A stretch of DNA of 64,000 nucleotides from contig NC_020514.1 of NCBI RefSeq assembly GCF_000347635.1, positions 3,844,001 through 3,908,000 of the forward strand. Direction: 5' to 3'. The stretch's first letter is position 1; the number at the start of each line of letters is the position of its first letter. Positions 19,701-30,017 of this stretch are shown here, in pieces. The DNA comes from Paraglaciecola psychrophila 170. Lineage in GTDB: Bacteria; Pseudomonadota; Gammaproteobacteria; Enterobacterales; Alteromonadaceae. Below the pieces are notes generated by a model that did no database searches, was not told the origin of the DNA, and worked only from the letters and a program-made list of their open reading frames with translations. The translations under genes and the position numbers were made by a program.

Positions 19701-19888
19701 GCTAGGAAAAAAATAGTTTTCTTAGCAACTTTTAAGGTAATACCCCTCCCCTACTTTACTTGAAATTCAACACCCCTTTTTTAATACCTTGTTTGAGTTA
19801 ATTAATTTCTCTATTTTCTGTGTTTAAGACTTATTATTGTAGCTTCAAATACGATAACCTTTAGGCATTATGTATATATTGGTTACCA

Positions 19889-21511
19889 ATGAATTCACAA
19901 CTGGCTAAACATACCAAAGTACTCATCGTAGATGATCAAGCCTTAGCTAAGGGATATATGAAATATTCCTTAGAGGAGCTAGGATTTAGCGACATTACTT
20001 ATGTGGATAAAATCAACCTTGCTCTAACCACATTACGAAATCAGCGATTTGATTTAATCATTTGTTCTTACAACTTAAAACACGAACAAGATGGTTATTA
20101 TTTTTATGATGAAATGAAAGCTAATGGAGAGCTGCCTTTAAGCACCGCTTTTGTATTTATTAGTGCCGATACTAACTCAGATCTAGTACAGAGTATTATT
20201 GAATTACAACCTGACGATTTTTTAGCTAAGCCTTTTACAGTTAAAGAGTTAGATCGAAGATTAAGCCGAGTATTGGCCCGCAAAAAAGCCTTAAATGATG
20301 TATATTTGTGTATCGATAAACAGCAATTTATTCGGGCTTTATCAGAGGTAGAGTTGTTTCTAGGTAACCCTAAACATTCAGAGTTTTTCCCGTTAGCATT
20401 AAAAATAAAAGGTGAGATGCTTACGGCATGCGGCAATTTTCAACAGGCCAAAGACTTCTATTTAGCTATATTAAAAGTGCAAATCTTCACATGGGCGCAA
20501 TTAGGATTAGTAAATAGTTATCTGCATCTCAATGAAGACGAGTTAGCAGAAAAACTGGTATTACGTTTAGCCTTCAAACCAGACTCGCAGCTTGCCGCAT
20601 ACGACCTGCTAACCGCTTTACAGATCAAACAAAATGACTTTGACACCGCACTGGAGTGCGTGATGATGGCCACCGAAATTTCTCCTCGGAGTATCCGTCG
20701 ACATAAGACAGCCCTAGATCTATCGCGTATTACTCATGATTATGAAACCCAATTCGAAGCAGCGAAAAAAATTGTTCGTTTTGCCAAAAACTCGATTCAT
20801 GATAACCCTGAAAATTATTTAAACGTTGCCAGAGCAGGAATCGACTATGCCATGACAACAGAGGCATCTGATACCGATAGATTAATCAAACAAGCAAAGG
20901 AATATGTTAGGCAGCTTAAACAGGCGTTTCCTAAAGCCGATGTGCAAGAGCAAATGAAAGTTGTCAATGCCAGGATAATGTATCTCGAAGATGAAAAAGA
21001 TAATGCTTTAGGCTTACTTAATAAGCTTGACGAAGACAGTTGGGACAACGAAGGCGTAGACGCATTGTTAGACAAAGCCAAAATATTTCATGATGTAGGC
21101 TTACATGAACGCTCACAGGCTGTATTACAACAAATAGAAGAACGTTGTAAGGACGATCCTAATCAAAGTCAAATATTTTTACATTACATTAATCAAGAAA
21201 AAGAAGAGAAGTCTGCGATTAAATTTAGTTCGAAGGACTTAAACAACACGGCAGTTGAGTATTTTCAAAAAGGAGAGATTGACAATGCCATGGAGGTCTT
21301 CACACAAGCATTTACCATAATGCCCAAAAACACTTCCATTGCCCTTAATCTGATGCAGGTAATTTCATCCCAGGCGGCAACATTAGGTGCAGTAAACCTA
21401 TCTGACCCTATACTCAAAAAGTGTATTAAAACGATTGAAAATACTAAATTAAATGATGTGCAACAAGAAAGATATCACAAAATCCGCACTATTTTAGATG
21501 CTTTGGAGTGA
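19889..21511 (+). CDS. Receiver-like domain plus TPR protein, phospho-acceptor Asp missing
   Basis: A 540-residue cytosolic protein. Residues 8-125 form a CheY-like receiver: the acidic pair Asp15-Asp16 and the conserved Lys114 (FLAKPF) are present, but the phospho-acceptor position reads DLIICSYNL, with Ser60 where relatives have Asp. Residues 140-530 are helical repeats of TPR type (FFPLALKIKGEMLTACGNFQ, NTAVEYFQKGEIDNAMEVF). It therefore looks like a pseudo-receiver that signals by binding rather than by phosphorylation at that site. The gene is monocistronic; the start ATG has only a weak ribosome site. No output domain is seen. Confidence 0.8.
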   Translation: MNSQLAKHTKVLIVDDQALAKGYMKYSLEELGFSDITYVDKINLALTTLRNQRFDLIICSYNLKHEQDGYYFYDEMKANGELPLSTAFVFISADTNSDLVQSIIELQPDDFLAKPFTVKELDRRLSRVLARKKALNDVYLCIDKQQFIRALSEVELFLGNPKHSEFFPLALKIKGEMLTACGNFQQAKDFYLAILKVQIFTWAQLGLVNSYLHLNEDELAEKLVLRLAFKPDSQLAAYDLLTALQIKQNDFDTALECVMMATEISPRSIRRHKTALDLSRITHDYETQFEAAKKIVRFAKNSIHDNPENYLNVARAGIDYAMTTEASDTDRLIKQAKEYVRQLKQAFPKADVQEQMKVVNARIMYLEDEKDNALGLLNKLDEDSWDNEGVDALLDKAKIFHDVGLHERSQAVLQQIEERCKDDPNQSQIFLHYINQEKEEKSAIKFSSKDLNNTAVEYFQKGEIDNAMEVFTQAFTIMPKNTSIALNLMQVISSQAATLGAVNLSDPILKKCIKTIENTKLNDVQQERYHKIRTILDALE

Positions 21512-21535
21512 GCCTATTCACTAGACATAAAGCGT

Positions 21536-22288
21536 TTACAAACCACCTGCAATATCGACGAAGCTCCCCGTCACAAATGAAGATTTTTCTGATGCTAACC
21601 AGTATATCGCCTCGGCAACTTCTGCAGGTTGACCGCCTCTTTGCATCGGTATTTTTGATTTAAGTCTCTCGATACGGCTTGGTTCGCCACCCGAAGTATG
21701 AATATCAGTATGAATAAGGCCTGGCCTCACGGCATTCACTCGAATAGCTTCATTTGCCACTTCCAGCGCTAAACCTTTGGTCAAACTATTAATTGCGCCC
21801 TTGGAAGCAGCATAATCTATATATTCGTTAGGAGAGCCACTTTTAGCCGCACCAGATGAAACGTTGATTATCGCTCCACCCTTGCCTCCATACTTACTGG
21901 AAATACGTTTAACGGCTTGTTTTGAACACAAAAAACAACTCATCACATTGGTGGTCAGCACTTGACTAAATCGTTGTTCATCGATTTCATCAAGACGACA
22001 TTGTTTTTTTAAAATCCCCACGTTATTAACCAGTACAGACAAGCAGCCTAACTCTTGGTCAACGGTATCGAATAGACGTTGTACTTCACAAGCTTTGGAA
22101 ACATCGGCTTTCACCGTGATACATTTAACATTGAATTGAAGAATTTCATTTTTTAACGGCTTAGCAGCAATTTCATCAGTTAAGAAGTTAATACACACGG
22201 CATAACCTTTTTGTGCAAAAAGTTTAGCTGTGGCTGCTCCAATTCCCCTACTTGCACCGGTAATAATCACTATTTTGTTAGTTGGCAT
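21536..22288 (-). CDS. SDR family oxidoreductase
   Basis: Classical short-chain dehydrogenase of 250 residues. The cofactor loop is TGASRGIG near residue 10. The NNAG motif appears as NNVG. The catalytic Ser is in INVSSGAA and the YxxxK pair in DYAASKGAI. The C-terminal SFVTGSFVDIAGGL is typical. An Asn rather than a basic residue at the end of strand 2 (CINFLTD) leaves NAD versus NADP preference open. It lies downstream of kynU on the same strand, 60 bp away, so it may share its transcript, but no link to kynurenine metabolism is established. Confidence 0.85.
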   Translation of the reverse strand: MPTNKIVIITGASRGIGAATAKLFAQKGYAVCINFLTDEIAAKPLKNEILQFNVKCITVKADVSKACEVQRLFDTVDQELGCLSVLVNNVGILKKQCRLDEIDEQRFSQVLTTNVMSCFLCSKQAVKRISSKYGGKGGAIINVSSGAAKSGSPNEYIDYAASKGAINSLTKGLALEVANEAIRVNAVRPGLIHTDIHTSGGEPSRIERLKSKIPMQRGGQPAEVAEAIYWLASEKSSFVTGSFVDIAGGL

Positions 22289-22348
22289 ATCATTCTCTAT
22301 CGATATTTCAATGGTTTCAAAAATAGTCCTTCAACTATCGCTTTAAAA

Positions 22349-23584
22349 CTAAGTCACCTTTAAAGCGACATTAAAACGTTGTTCCTTGTATTGCTCACTT
22401 TCTACAATACTGACCAAGGTTGTCACAGCCAGCCATATATCCTCAAACGAGGTATAAAGTGGTGTAAAACCAAAGCGCAATATATTGGGAGCACGAAAAT
22501 CGGCTATCACACTTTTTTCAATTAAGGCTTGGCAAATGGCAAACGCAGCATCATGAGAGAAAGCTAGTTGGCTACCTCTTAGCTTTACATCATCGGGCGA
22601 ACACAGAATCAATTCATGCAAACAGTGGTGCACTTTAACCAGATTGATAAATACATCCGCTAGCGCCTCAGACTTATTTCTGATGTGTAACATATCCACG
22701 TCTTGCCACACATCAAGCGCCGCATCCAAAACACTCATGGATATCACACTAGGTGTACCGCACTGAAACTGATTAATATTAGGTGAAGGCTGATAATTAG
22801 CGTCAAAAGCAAAGGGTTTTGCATGTCCCATCCAACCACATAATGGTTGTTTAACCGCTTCTTGGTGGCGTTTGGCTACGTATAAAAATGCCGGTGAACC
22901 AGGTCCACCATTCAAATATTTGTAACCACAACCCACAGCAAAATCCGCTTCACATGTATCTAGCTCCACAGGCAGAGCACCGGCGCTATGGGCTAAATCC
23001 CAAATGACCAAAATACCTTTTTCATGAGCAAGCTGAGTTAGCTTTGCCATATCCAATAACTTACCCGTTCGAAAATTTACTTGGGTAAGTAATAATACAG
23101 CTACAGACTCGGTTAAATTTTTCTGTATATCCTGCTCTTCAACCATTTGAAGTTGGCATAGGTCGGGTCCTAACAAGTCACTCAACCCTTGCACCATATA
23201 TAAGTCAGTCGGAAAGTTGTCTTTTGTCGACAGCACCACTGTTCGCTCAGAGTTAAGTTTAAGCGCACTGCATAACAGCTTAAATAAATTCACAGAAATA
23301 GAGTCACAACAAATTACTTGGCCTTGGGCCGCTCCAATCAGAGGCGCTATTTTTTCGCCAACCTTAATCGGCAAATCAATCCAGTTATGGCTATTCCAAC
23401 TTTTAATTAAGTCGTTTCCCCACTGTTGGCTAACGACCTCTGCCACCCTTGATTTGACCGATTTAGGCAACGCTCCTAATGAATTACCATCCAAGTAAAT
23501 AGTATTAGCCGGAAGATCGAATTCAAGGCGCTTTTTAGCCAAAGGATCGGCTTTATCTAAAGTAATAATCTCATCAAAATTCAT
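22349..23584 (-). CDS. kynU: Kynureninase
   Basis: PLP enzyme that cleaves kynurenine to anthranilate and alanine, or 3-hydroxykynurenine to 3-hydroxyanthranilate. The start region IYLDGNSLGALPK, the block DLAHSAGALPVEL and the PLP-lysine motif GCGYKYLNGGPGSPAF with Lys222 identify it clearly. GWMGH and the late IADFRAPNILRFGFTPLYTS also fit. Length of 411 residues is normal. The start overlaps the end of the broken kynurenine-formamidase-like gene by 4 bp, so the two once formed a coupled kynBU pair. Confidence 0.93.
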   Translation of the reverse strand: MNFDEIITLDKADPLAKKRLEFDLPANTIYLDGNSLGALPKSVKSRVAEVVSQQWGNDLIKSWNSHNWIDLPIKVGEKIAPLIGAAQGQVICCDSISVNLFKLLCSALKLNSERTVVLSTKDNFPTDLYMVQGLSDLLGPDLCQLQMVEEQDIQKNLTESVAVLLLTQVNFRTGKLLDMAKLTQLAHEKGILVIWDLAHSAGALPVELDTCEADFAVGCGYKYLNGGPGSPAFLYVAKRHQEAVKQPLCGWMGHAKPFAFDANYQPSPNINQFQCGTPSVISMSVLDAALDVWQDVDMLHIRNKSEALADVFINLVKVHHCLHELILCSPDDVKLRGSQLAFSHDAAFAICQALIEKSVIADFRAPNILRFGFTPLYTSFEDIWLAVTTLVSIVESEQYKEQRFNVALKVT

Positions 23585-24501
23585 TTCGCTAGTCCGTCTA
23601 ATTGTTGGGTCAATGTTTTAAAAGCTTCAGAGCCAGGATGTATCCAATCAAAACGCCCGCCTCCCTCTAACAGGATAACTCTTCGCTGCAGCTTGTCTAA
23701 CTCAAATACTGGTACAATATCGTCTTTATCGCCTTGTAAAATAGTGGTAATAGTGTGCGATGGCTGCTTACTTGGGTTGGCCAGATGGTATTCAGCGGTT
23801 TTGTCTTTGGGCATACCTTACATAAAATTATTTGTAACTTTCTGGCTACTATTTGAACCCATTGCGTATTCTGCAATATCCGTTATCGCAGCTAAACCGA
23901 TCACACCTTTTAACTGTTTAATTTCGCCACCAGCAAGCAAGGCCAAATGCCCACCAGCAGAATGCCCCACTAATACTGAGTGGCTTAAATCAAATTCGCC
24001 ACTCTTTAAAGAGCTGACGCGAGGATACCAGCCTTTACATCATCATAAGAGCTTGGCCAACCGCCGCCTATGTCGCCACTTCGACGATATTCTAATGACC
24101 ACACATTGAAGCCTGCTTGAGCCAACCCAATGTTTAAAGCAAATGTATGTTGAATATCGTATGCCCTTAACCAACAACCACCATGAATTAAAATAACCAG
24201 TGGGTTTGCGTGTTTATTTTCGAGATCTTTTATCTTGGTAACCTTTTGGCTCGCCACAGTAAGGCGTATTGCAAAGAGTCTGCATCATAGGAAATGCTTT
24301 CATCTGCAGCAGCAAATGGCAATGCTGCAACTTTTGAGTAGGCAACATTATTAGCAACGCTTGGGAACTTGATGGTGGTTTGTGAGCAACGGCAATGAAC
24401 GAGAGCATGCTAAGGAGAAATATTATCAACCAATTCAAAGTAATCAATTTCCTTAAACAAAAAAGCAGTATTAAAAATAACACTGCTTGCATACAACTCA
24501 A
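23581..24501 (-). pseudogene. Broken alpha/beta hydrolase (kynurenine formamidase-like)
   Basis: Pieces of one exported alpha/beta hydrolase lie in different frames. From the 5' end: a hydrophobic leader (about 24501-24370), a segment reading ESISYDADSLQYALLW, then NPLVILIHGGCWL with the oxyanion HGGxW (near 24190), then FDLSHSVLVGHSAGGHLALL with the nucleophile motif GHSAG (near 23960), then an in-frame TAA at 23818-23820, and the C-terminal part with GDKDDIVPV (Asp) and GRFDWIHPGS. The catalytic His site reads Arg (GRFDW where relatives have GHFDW). At least three frame changes and one stop make it non-functional. Its place before kynU suggests it once deformylated N-formylkynurenine. Confidence 0.8.
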
Positions 24502-24514
24502 ATTAAAATTTAGA

Positions 24515-25705
24515 TTACATCATTTCAATAGCTATAGCCGTAGCTTCCCCTCCGCCAATACATAATGATGCTACACCCTTTTTGAGGTTATTTTGTTTAA
24601 GCGCGTGTAACAAGGTAACAATAACCCTGGCACCAGATGCTCCAATTGGGTGTCCAAGGGCACAAGCACCACCTTTAATGTTAACTTTAGCTGGGTCTAA
24701 ACCCAGCTTTTTGATGGCTAACATGGTGACCATAGCAAAAGCTTCATTAATTTCGAACAAATCGACGTCTTCGTGTGACCAGCCGGTTTTATCGAATAAT
24801 TTTTGCATCGCGCCAACCGGGGCAACGGTGAAGTTTTCAGGTTCAATGGCATGCGAACTATGTGCAACAATTTTAGCGATTGGCGTTAAACCTAATGCCT
24901 TAGCTTTACTGGCTGACATAACCAACAGAGCAGCAGCACCATCAGAAATGGAACTTGAGTTGGCAGCAGTCACTGTTCCGTCTTTTTTAAATGCTGGACG
25001 TAATGTAGGTATTTTTTCTGGTTTAGCCTGTTTTGGGCCATCATCGCTATCAATTAACACGTCGCCTTTACGACTTTTAATAGTAACGGGTGTAATCTCG
25101 TCAACGAACAAACCTGCATCTTGAGCACTATTGGCCTTGTGTAAACTGGCTAAAGCAAATTCATCCATTTGTTCACGCGTAATGCCTTCAGCATCGGCTG
25201 TTGCTTGTGCAAAACACCCCATGGCTTGTCCATCGTAGGCGTTTTCTAAGCCATCAAGCATCATGTGATCGAGTATCTGCCCATGCCCCATGCGATAACC
25301 AGAACGGGCTTTTGGCAATAAGTAAGGTGCATTACTCATGCTTTCCATGCCCCCTGCCACTATTGCTTCTGCGGTGCCAGCTTTGATCAGATCATGGGCC
25401 AACATAAGGGCTTTCATACCTGAACCACAGACTTTATTAATGGTTGTAACGCCAGTTGCTAACGGTAGACCCGCTTTTAACGAAGCTTGTCTGGCTGGAG
25501 ATTGTCCTAGACCTGCTGGTAACACGCAGCCCATTATCACTTCATCAATATGTGACAATACCCCAGACGAGTCAGGCGTTTCTTGCAGTACAGCTTGAAT
25601 AGCGCTAGCTCCCATTTCTGTAGCCGTCATAGGTGACAAACTCCCCATAAACCCACCCATAGGTGTGCGTTTTGCGGATACTATTACAATTGTATTATCA
25701 GACAT
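24515..25705 (-). CDS. Acetyl-CoA C-acetyltransferase (thiolase II)
   Basis: Biosynthetic/degradative thiolase of 396 residues that interconverts two acetyl-CoA with acetoacetyl-CoA. The nucleophile Cys lies in INKVCGSGMKAL (about residue 93), the catalytic His in EINEAFA and GGACALGHPIGASGAR, and the second Cys in CIGGGEATA. aggag precedes the ATG. It is divergent from liuR, with an operator-like repeat between them, so it probably belongs to the LiuR regulon and takes acetoacetyl-CoA arising from leucine breakdown. Confidence 0.9.
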   Translation of the reverse strand: MSDNTIVIVSAKRTPMGGFMGSLSPMTATEMGASAIQAVLQETPDSSGVLSHIDEVIMGCVLPAGLGQSPARQASLKAGLPLATGVTTINKVCGSGMKALMLAHDLIKAGTAEAIVAGGMESMSNAPYLLPKARSGYRMGHGQILDHMMLDGLENAYDGQAMGCFAQATADAEGITREQMDEFALASLHKANSAQDAGLFVDEITPVTIKSRKGDVLIDSDDGPKQAKPEKIPTLRPAFKKDGTVTAANSSSISDGAAALLVMSASKAKALGLTPIAKIVAHSSHAIEPENFTVAPVGAMQKLFDKTGWSHEDVDLFEINEAFAMVTMLAIKKLGLDPAKVNIKGGACALGHPIGASGARVIVTLLHALKQNNLKKGVASLCIGGGEATAIAIEMM

Positions 25706-25857
25706 AAAAAACTCCTAGATTTTGCTTTATTTACTATTTTTTAATCACTGGCGTACAGGAATTTGCACGCTTTGTGTTTTATCAGAATAACTGACTTAGC
25801 CAATATCCGCTTTACAAGATTGATTTTAAAACCGTAACACTTTACATTCACTTTAAG

Positions 25858-25878
25858 TTTACGTAAACGTAAACGTAA
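25858..25878. promoter_or_regulatory. Putative LiuR operator
   Basis: The sequence tttacgtaaacgtaaacgta contains three overlapping acgta units forming palindromes centred on acgt. It lies in the 224-bp region between the divergent thiolase and liuR. MerR-family LiuR sites in gammaproteobacteria are known to be built on similar tacgt/acgta inverted repeats, so autoregulation and control of both directions is inferred. Confidence 0.55.
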
Positions 25879-25929
25879 GCTTTGATAACGGCTAACAACA
25901 AATATTGATCATCCACACATGAGTAAATA

Positions 25930-26340
25930 ATGAGTGAACAGACTTTCAGCATAGGCGAACTAGCCAAATCAATGGACATTACCCCGCGTTCAATTCGATT
26001 TTATGAAGAGCAGGGGTTATTAAACCCGACTCGAATTGGCCAGAATCGTATTTATACGAAAAAAGATCAGGTTCGCTTAAAGCTGATCTTACGGGGTAAA
26101 CGTTTAGGATTTTCCTTAGCAGAAACCAAAACCTTATTTGATTTGTATGACAGTAACCAGAATTCAAAGGTACAGCTTGAAGCTATGCTCAAAATGACAG
26201 ATGAAAAACGCGCTCATATGCAACAACAACTAGAAGACATTGAAATGCTAAAAGCTGAACTAGAAGACGTAGAAGCCCGCTGCCAAGAAGAACTCAATGC
26301 CTTAACGCTCCATACCTTAAAACAAGGACAAATCGCATGA
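25930..26340 (+). CDS. liuR: MerR-family regulator of leucine/isovalerate degradation
   Basis: A 136-residue transcription factor. Residues 5-75 are the MerR winged helix-turn-helix ([20 protein letters not shown], then [20 protein letters not shown]), followed by a coiled-coil dimer helix to about residue 125. There is no C-terminal metal-binding Cys cluster, which fits the LiuR branch. It is the first gene of the liu operon and overlaps liuA by 4 bp (ATGA). Confidence 0.88.
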   Translation: MSEQTFSIGELAKSMDITPRSIRFYEEQGLLNPTRIGQNRIYTKKDQVRLKLILRGKRLGFSLAETKTLFDLYDSNQNSKVQLEAMLKMTDEKRAHMQQQLEDIEMLKAELEDVEARCQEELNALTLHTLKQGQIA

Positions 26341-27506
26341 ATGCCCCTTACCCAACTTTAAATTTCGGTCTCGGTGAAGATATTGATATGTTGCGTGACC
26401 ACGTATACAACTTCGCCCAAGGTGAAATAGCCCCCTTAGCAGACAAAGCAGACAAAGATAACAGTTTCCCCAATGAATTATGGCCGAAACTAGGCGAAAT
26501 GGGACTTTTAGGCGTAACAGTCGCCGAGCAATACGGAGGTTCTGATATGGGCTATTTAGCCCACGTCATTGCAATGGAAGAAGTGAGCCGTGCCTCTGCT
26601 GGAATTGGATTAAGTTATGGCGCCCATTCAAATTTATGCGTCAATCAAATCCACAAAAACGGCACCGATGCTCAGAAACAAACCTACTTACCTAAATTGG
26701 TTAGCGGCGAGCACATTGGTGCTTTAGCGATGAGTGAGCCAAACGCTGGTTCAGATGTAGTGAGCATGAAACTACGTGCAGACAAACGCGGCGATGTGTA
26801 TGTGTTAAATGGCAGCAAAATGTGGATCACCAATGGTCCTGATGCGCATACTTATGTGGTGTATGCTAAAACCGATGTAACAGCCGGTGCCAAAGGTATG
26901 ACAGCTTTTATTGTTGAGCGTGGCTCCAACGGTTTTACACAAGCACAAAAACTGGACAAATTAGGCATGCGTTCATCTAACACTTGCGAACTGGTATTCC
27001 AAGATTGTGAAGTCCCAGCAGAAAACATTCTTGGCCAAGAAGGCGGCGGTGCACGAGTGTTGATGAGTGGCTTAGATTACGAACGTGTCGTTCTATCCGG
27101 CGGACCGCTGGGTATTATGCAAGCTTGTATGGACTTAGTCGTGCCTTACATCCACGACCGTAAGCAATTTGGTCAATCTATTGGTGAGTTTCAATTAGTA
27201 CAAGGCAAAGTCGCTGATATGTACACTCAGATGAATGCTGCTAGAGCTTATGTGTATGCCGTCGCTCGTTCATGTGACAGAGGTGAAACCACTCGCAAAG
27301 ACTCAGCAGGAGCGATTCTTTATTCTGCAGAGCTGGCGACAAAAATGGCTTTAGACGCAATTCAGCTTTTAGGAGGCAATGGTTACATCAACGAATTCCC
27401 AGCGGGTCGATTGTTACGAGATGCCAAGTTATATGAAATAGGTGCAGGTACTTCTGAAATTCGCAGAATGTTGATTGGTCGAGAGTTGTTTAAAGAGTCC
27501 GCTTAA
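26337..27506 (+). CDS. liuA: Isovaleryl-CoA dehydrogenase
   Basis: FAD enzyme oxidising isovaleryl-CoA to 3-methylcrotonyl-CoA, the first committed step of leucine degradation after the keto-acid dehydrogenase. It has 389 residues with [63 protein letters not shown] and the C-terminal [13 protein letters not shown] and [19 protein letters not shown] contains the Glu that acts as catalytic base in this family. Electrons go to ETF. It is coupled to liuR by overlap and followed 84 bp later by liuB. Confidence 0.94.
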   Translation: MNAPYPTLNFGLGEDIDMLRDHVYNFAQGEIAPLADKADKDNSFPNELWPKLGEMGLLGVTVAEQYGGSDMGYLAHVIAMEEVSRASAGIGLSYGAHSNLCVNQIHKNGTDAQKQTYLPKLVSGEHIGALAMSEPNAGSDVVSMKLRADKRGDVYVLNGSKMWITNGPDAHTYVVYAKTDVTAGAKGMTAFIVERGSNGFTQAQKLDKLGMRSSNTCELVFQDCEVPAENILGQEGGGARVLMSGLDYERVVLSGGPLGIMQACMDLVVPYIHDRKQFGQSIGEFQLVQGKVADMYTQMNAARAYVYAVARSCDRGETTRKDSAGAILYSAELATKMALDAIQLLGGNGYINEFPAGRLLRDAKLYEIGAGTSEIRRMLIGRELFKESA

Positions 27507-27590
27507 ATAGCTTTTATAAATAGCTGTTATAAAGAGCTTGTTTAAACAGCCCGTTTAAAACCTCATTTAACAAACAACCGGAGCAATACT

Positions 27591-29198
27591 GTGCCAAAAA
27601 TCATCAGTAAGCTAAACACCAAAAGCCAGGAATTCTTGGCTAATGCGCTGCACATGAAAGTGCAGGTGGACGACCTAAAAGATAAAATTACCATAATCAA
27701 AAACGGTGGCGGCGAAAAGGCGAATCAAAGGCATCTTGATCGAGGTAAACTGCTTCCTAGAGAGCGTATTAATACCCTACTCGACTCAGGCTCACCTTTT
27801 CTTGAATTATCACAACTTGCGGCATATGAAGTGTATGAAGACAACGTACCTGCTGCTGGTCTGATAGCGGGTATAGGCCGAGTGTCGGGCACTGAATGTA
27901 TGATTGTGGCCAACGATGCAACTGTGAAAGGCGGAAGTTATTACCCGTTAACCGTTAAAAAACATTTGCGGGCACAAACTATAGCTGAACAAAATAATTT
28001 GCCTTGTATCTATCTAGTCGACTCAGGTGGAGCAAACTTACCACGTCAAGATGAGGTGTTTCCAGACAGAGAACATTTTGGTCGCATATTCTTTAACCAA
28101 GCTAACTTGTCAGCACAAAACATTCCCCAAATTGCTGTGGTAATGGGATCATGTACCGCAGGAGGCGCTTACGTGCCGGCTATGGCTGACGAATCTATTA
28201 TTGTGAAAGACCAAGGCACCATTTTTCTTGGCGGTCCTCCTTTAGTGAAAGCGGCCACAGGTGAAGTGGTCAGTGCACAAGACTTAGGTGGAGGCGATGT
28301 GCATTGTCGTACATCAGGTGTGGTCGATCATTTAGCTAACAACGACCATCACGCATTAAAAATTGCTAGAGACGCAATCGCCAGATTAAACCGTAAGAAA
28401 TCGATTGAACTTGATGCGCGCGAGCCTGTTGATCCAGCTTATGCAATTGATGAAATTTATGGGGTTATCCCAAAAGATAAACGCCAACCCTATGATGTAA
28501 GAGAAGTCATAGCTCGGGTAGTGGATGACTCAGAATTTGACGAGTTTAAAGCTTTGTATGGTCAAACATTGATCTGTGGATTTGCCAGGATTTTTGGTTA
28601 TCCAGTAGGCATTGTCGCCAACAACGGTATTTTATTTTCAGAGTCGGCACAAAAAGGCGCACATTTTATTGAGCTCTGCGCGCAGCGTAAAATCCCTTTA
28701 GTGTTTCTACAAAACATTACTGGTTTTATGGTCGGCAAACAATACGAAGCAGGTGGCATAGCAAAACATGGCGCAAAAATGGTGACCGCTGTAGCGTGCG
28801 CCAAAGTACCTAAATTTACCATCTTGATTGGAGGTAGTTTTGGTGCAGGTAATTACGGCATGTGCGGACGCGCCTATGATCCACGTTTTATGTTTATGTG
28901 GCCAAACGCCCGAATCTCAGTGATGGGCGGCGAACAAGCTGCAGGTGTGCTGGCACAAGTCAAACGCGAACAAAAAGAGCGCATTAACGAGCAATGGACT
29001 GCAGAGCAAGAAACACAGTTCAAACAACCTATTATTGATACCTACGAAACTCAAGGTCATCCATATTATGCTTCAGCACGTTTGTGGGACGACGGTGTAA
29101 TAGACCCAGCTGACACGCGTCAGGTGTTAGGTTTGTGTATATCAGCTAGTTTAAATAAACCTATAGAAGACACCCGGTTTGGCGTCTTTAGAATGTAA
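27591..29198 (+). CDS. liuB: Methylcrotonyl-CoA carboxylase, carboxyltransferase (beta) subunit
   Basis: Transfers the carboxyl group from biotin to 3-methylcrotonyl-CoA. The 535-residue protein shows the [14 protein letters not shown] start, [36 protein letters not shown], and [20 protein letters not shown], all typical of the MCC beta family. The start codon is GTG at 27591 with ggag upstream. It works with LiuD, encoded two genes downstream. Confidence 0.95.
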   Translation: MPKIISKLNTKSQEFLANALHMKVQVDDLKDKITIIKNGGGEKANQRHLDRGKLLPRERINTLLDSGSPFLELSQLAAYEVYEDNVPAAGLIAGIGRVSGTECMIVANDATVKGGSYYPLTVKKHLRAQTIAEQNNLPCIYLVDSGGANLPRQDEVFPDREHFGRIFFNQANLSAQNIPQIAVVMGSCTAGGAYVPAMADESIIVKDQGTIFLGGPPLVKAATGEVVSAQDLGGGDVHCRTSGVVDHLANNDHHALKIARDAIARLNRKKSIELDAREPVDPAYAIDEIYGVIPKDKRQPYDVREVIARVVDDSEFDEFKALYGQTLICGFARIFGYPVGIVANNGILFSESAQKGAHFIELCAQRKIPLVFLQNITGFMVGKQYEAGGIAKHGAKMVTAVACAKVPKFTILIGGSFGAGNYGMCGRAYDPRFMFMWPNARISVMGGEQAAGVLAQVKREQKERINEQWTAEQETQFKQPIIDTYETQGHPYYASARLWDDGVIDPADTRQVLGLCISASLNKPIEDTRFGVFRM

Positions 29199-29211
29199 GG
29201 ATGAGAATATA

Positions 29212-30006
29212 ATGAATCAAACCGATAACGTTTTATTTGAAATAGATACAAGAGGTGTCGCTACCGTCACCTTAAATCAGCCTGAGATCCATAATGCTTT
29301 TGACGATAAGTTGATTCTGCAACTAACCGACATCTTTACAAGCGTTAGTAGTAATCAAGATATTCGGGTCATGGTATTGGCAGCAGCGGGAAAAAGCTTT
29401 AGTGCTGGGGCTGATTTAAACTGGATGCAGCGCATGGCAACGTATAGCTATGAGCAGAACTTAGCTGATGCCGATGCCTTAGCCAAGATGTTTTTCATTC
29501 TTAATACGATCGATAAACCCACTATAGCGAAAGTGCAAGGTGCGGCTTTTGGCGGTGCGGTGGGTCTTGTCGCCTGTTGTGATATGGCAATTGGTAGTAA
29601 ATTAAGTAAGTTTTGTTTAAGTGAAGTGAAGCTTGGGTTGGCCCCGGCCACCATCAGTCCATATGTGATTGATGCCATAGGCGCTAGAGTCGCTAAGCGT
29701 TATTTTACCACCGCCGAAGTGTTTTCTGCGCGCCGTGCCAGACGTCTAGGGTTACTTAGCGAAGCCGTGGTAGAAGAAGAGCTAGACAGTACCGTTGAGA
29801 ACTTAATTGAGCATATTCTTAAAAACTCGCCTGCAGCAATTCGAGCAGCTAAACAGCTTATTTTTGACGTTCAGAATAAACCTCTATCTGATGCACTTTT
29901 AGCTACGACTAGCGAGAAAATTGCCGAGCTTAGAGTGTCTGACGAAGGTCAAGAAGGCCTCAATGCGTTTTTACAAAAACGCCGAGCCAACTGGATAAAA
30001 GAATAA
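29212..30006 (+). CDS. liuC: Methylglutaconyl-CoA hydratase
   Basis: Crotonase-fold enzyme converting 3-methylglutaconyl-CoA to HMG-CoA. The oxyanion-hole segments are SFSAGADLNWM and GAAFGGAVGLVACCDM, and the catalytic-site region is SEVKLGLAPATISPYV. The ATG at 29212 gives 264 residues, normal for the family; an upstream ATG at 29179 overlaps liuB and lacks support. Placement between liuB and liuD supports the function over other crotonases. Confidence 0.9.
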   Translation: MNQTDNVLFEIDTRGVATVTLNQPEIHNAFDDKLILQLTDIFTSVSSNQDIRVMVLAAAGKSFSAGADLNWMQRMATYSYEQNLADADALAKMFFILNTIDKPTIAKVQGAAFGGAVGLVACCDMAIGSKLSKFCLSEVKLGLAPATISPYVIDAIGARVAKRYFTTAEVFSARRARRLGLLSEAVVEEELDSTVENLIEHILKNSPAAIRAAKQLIFDVQNKPLSDALLATTSEKIAELRVSDEGQEGLNAFLQKRRANWIKE

Positions 30007-30017
30007 CGGAGTAAACC

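Noticed and set aside
24582..25124. 180-codon plus-strand frame
   Set aside because: Antisense to the well-supported thiolase gene, without a ribosome site or any recognisable family.
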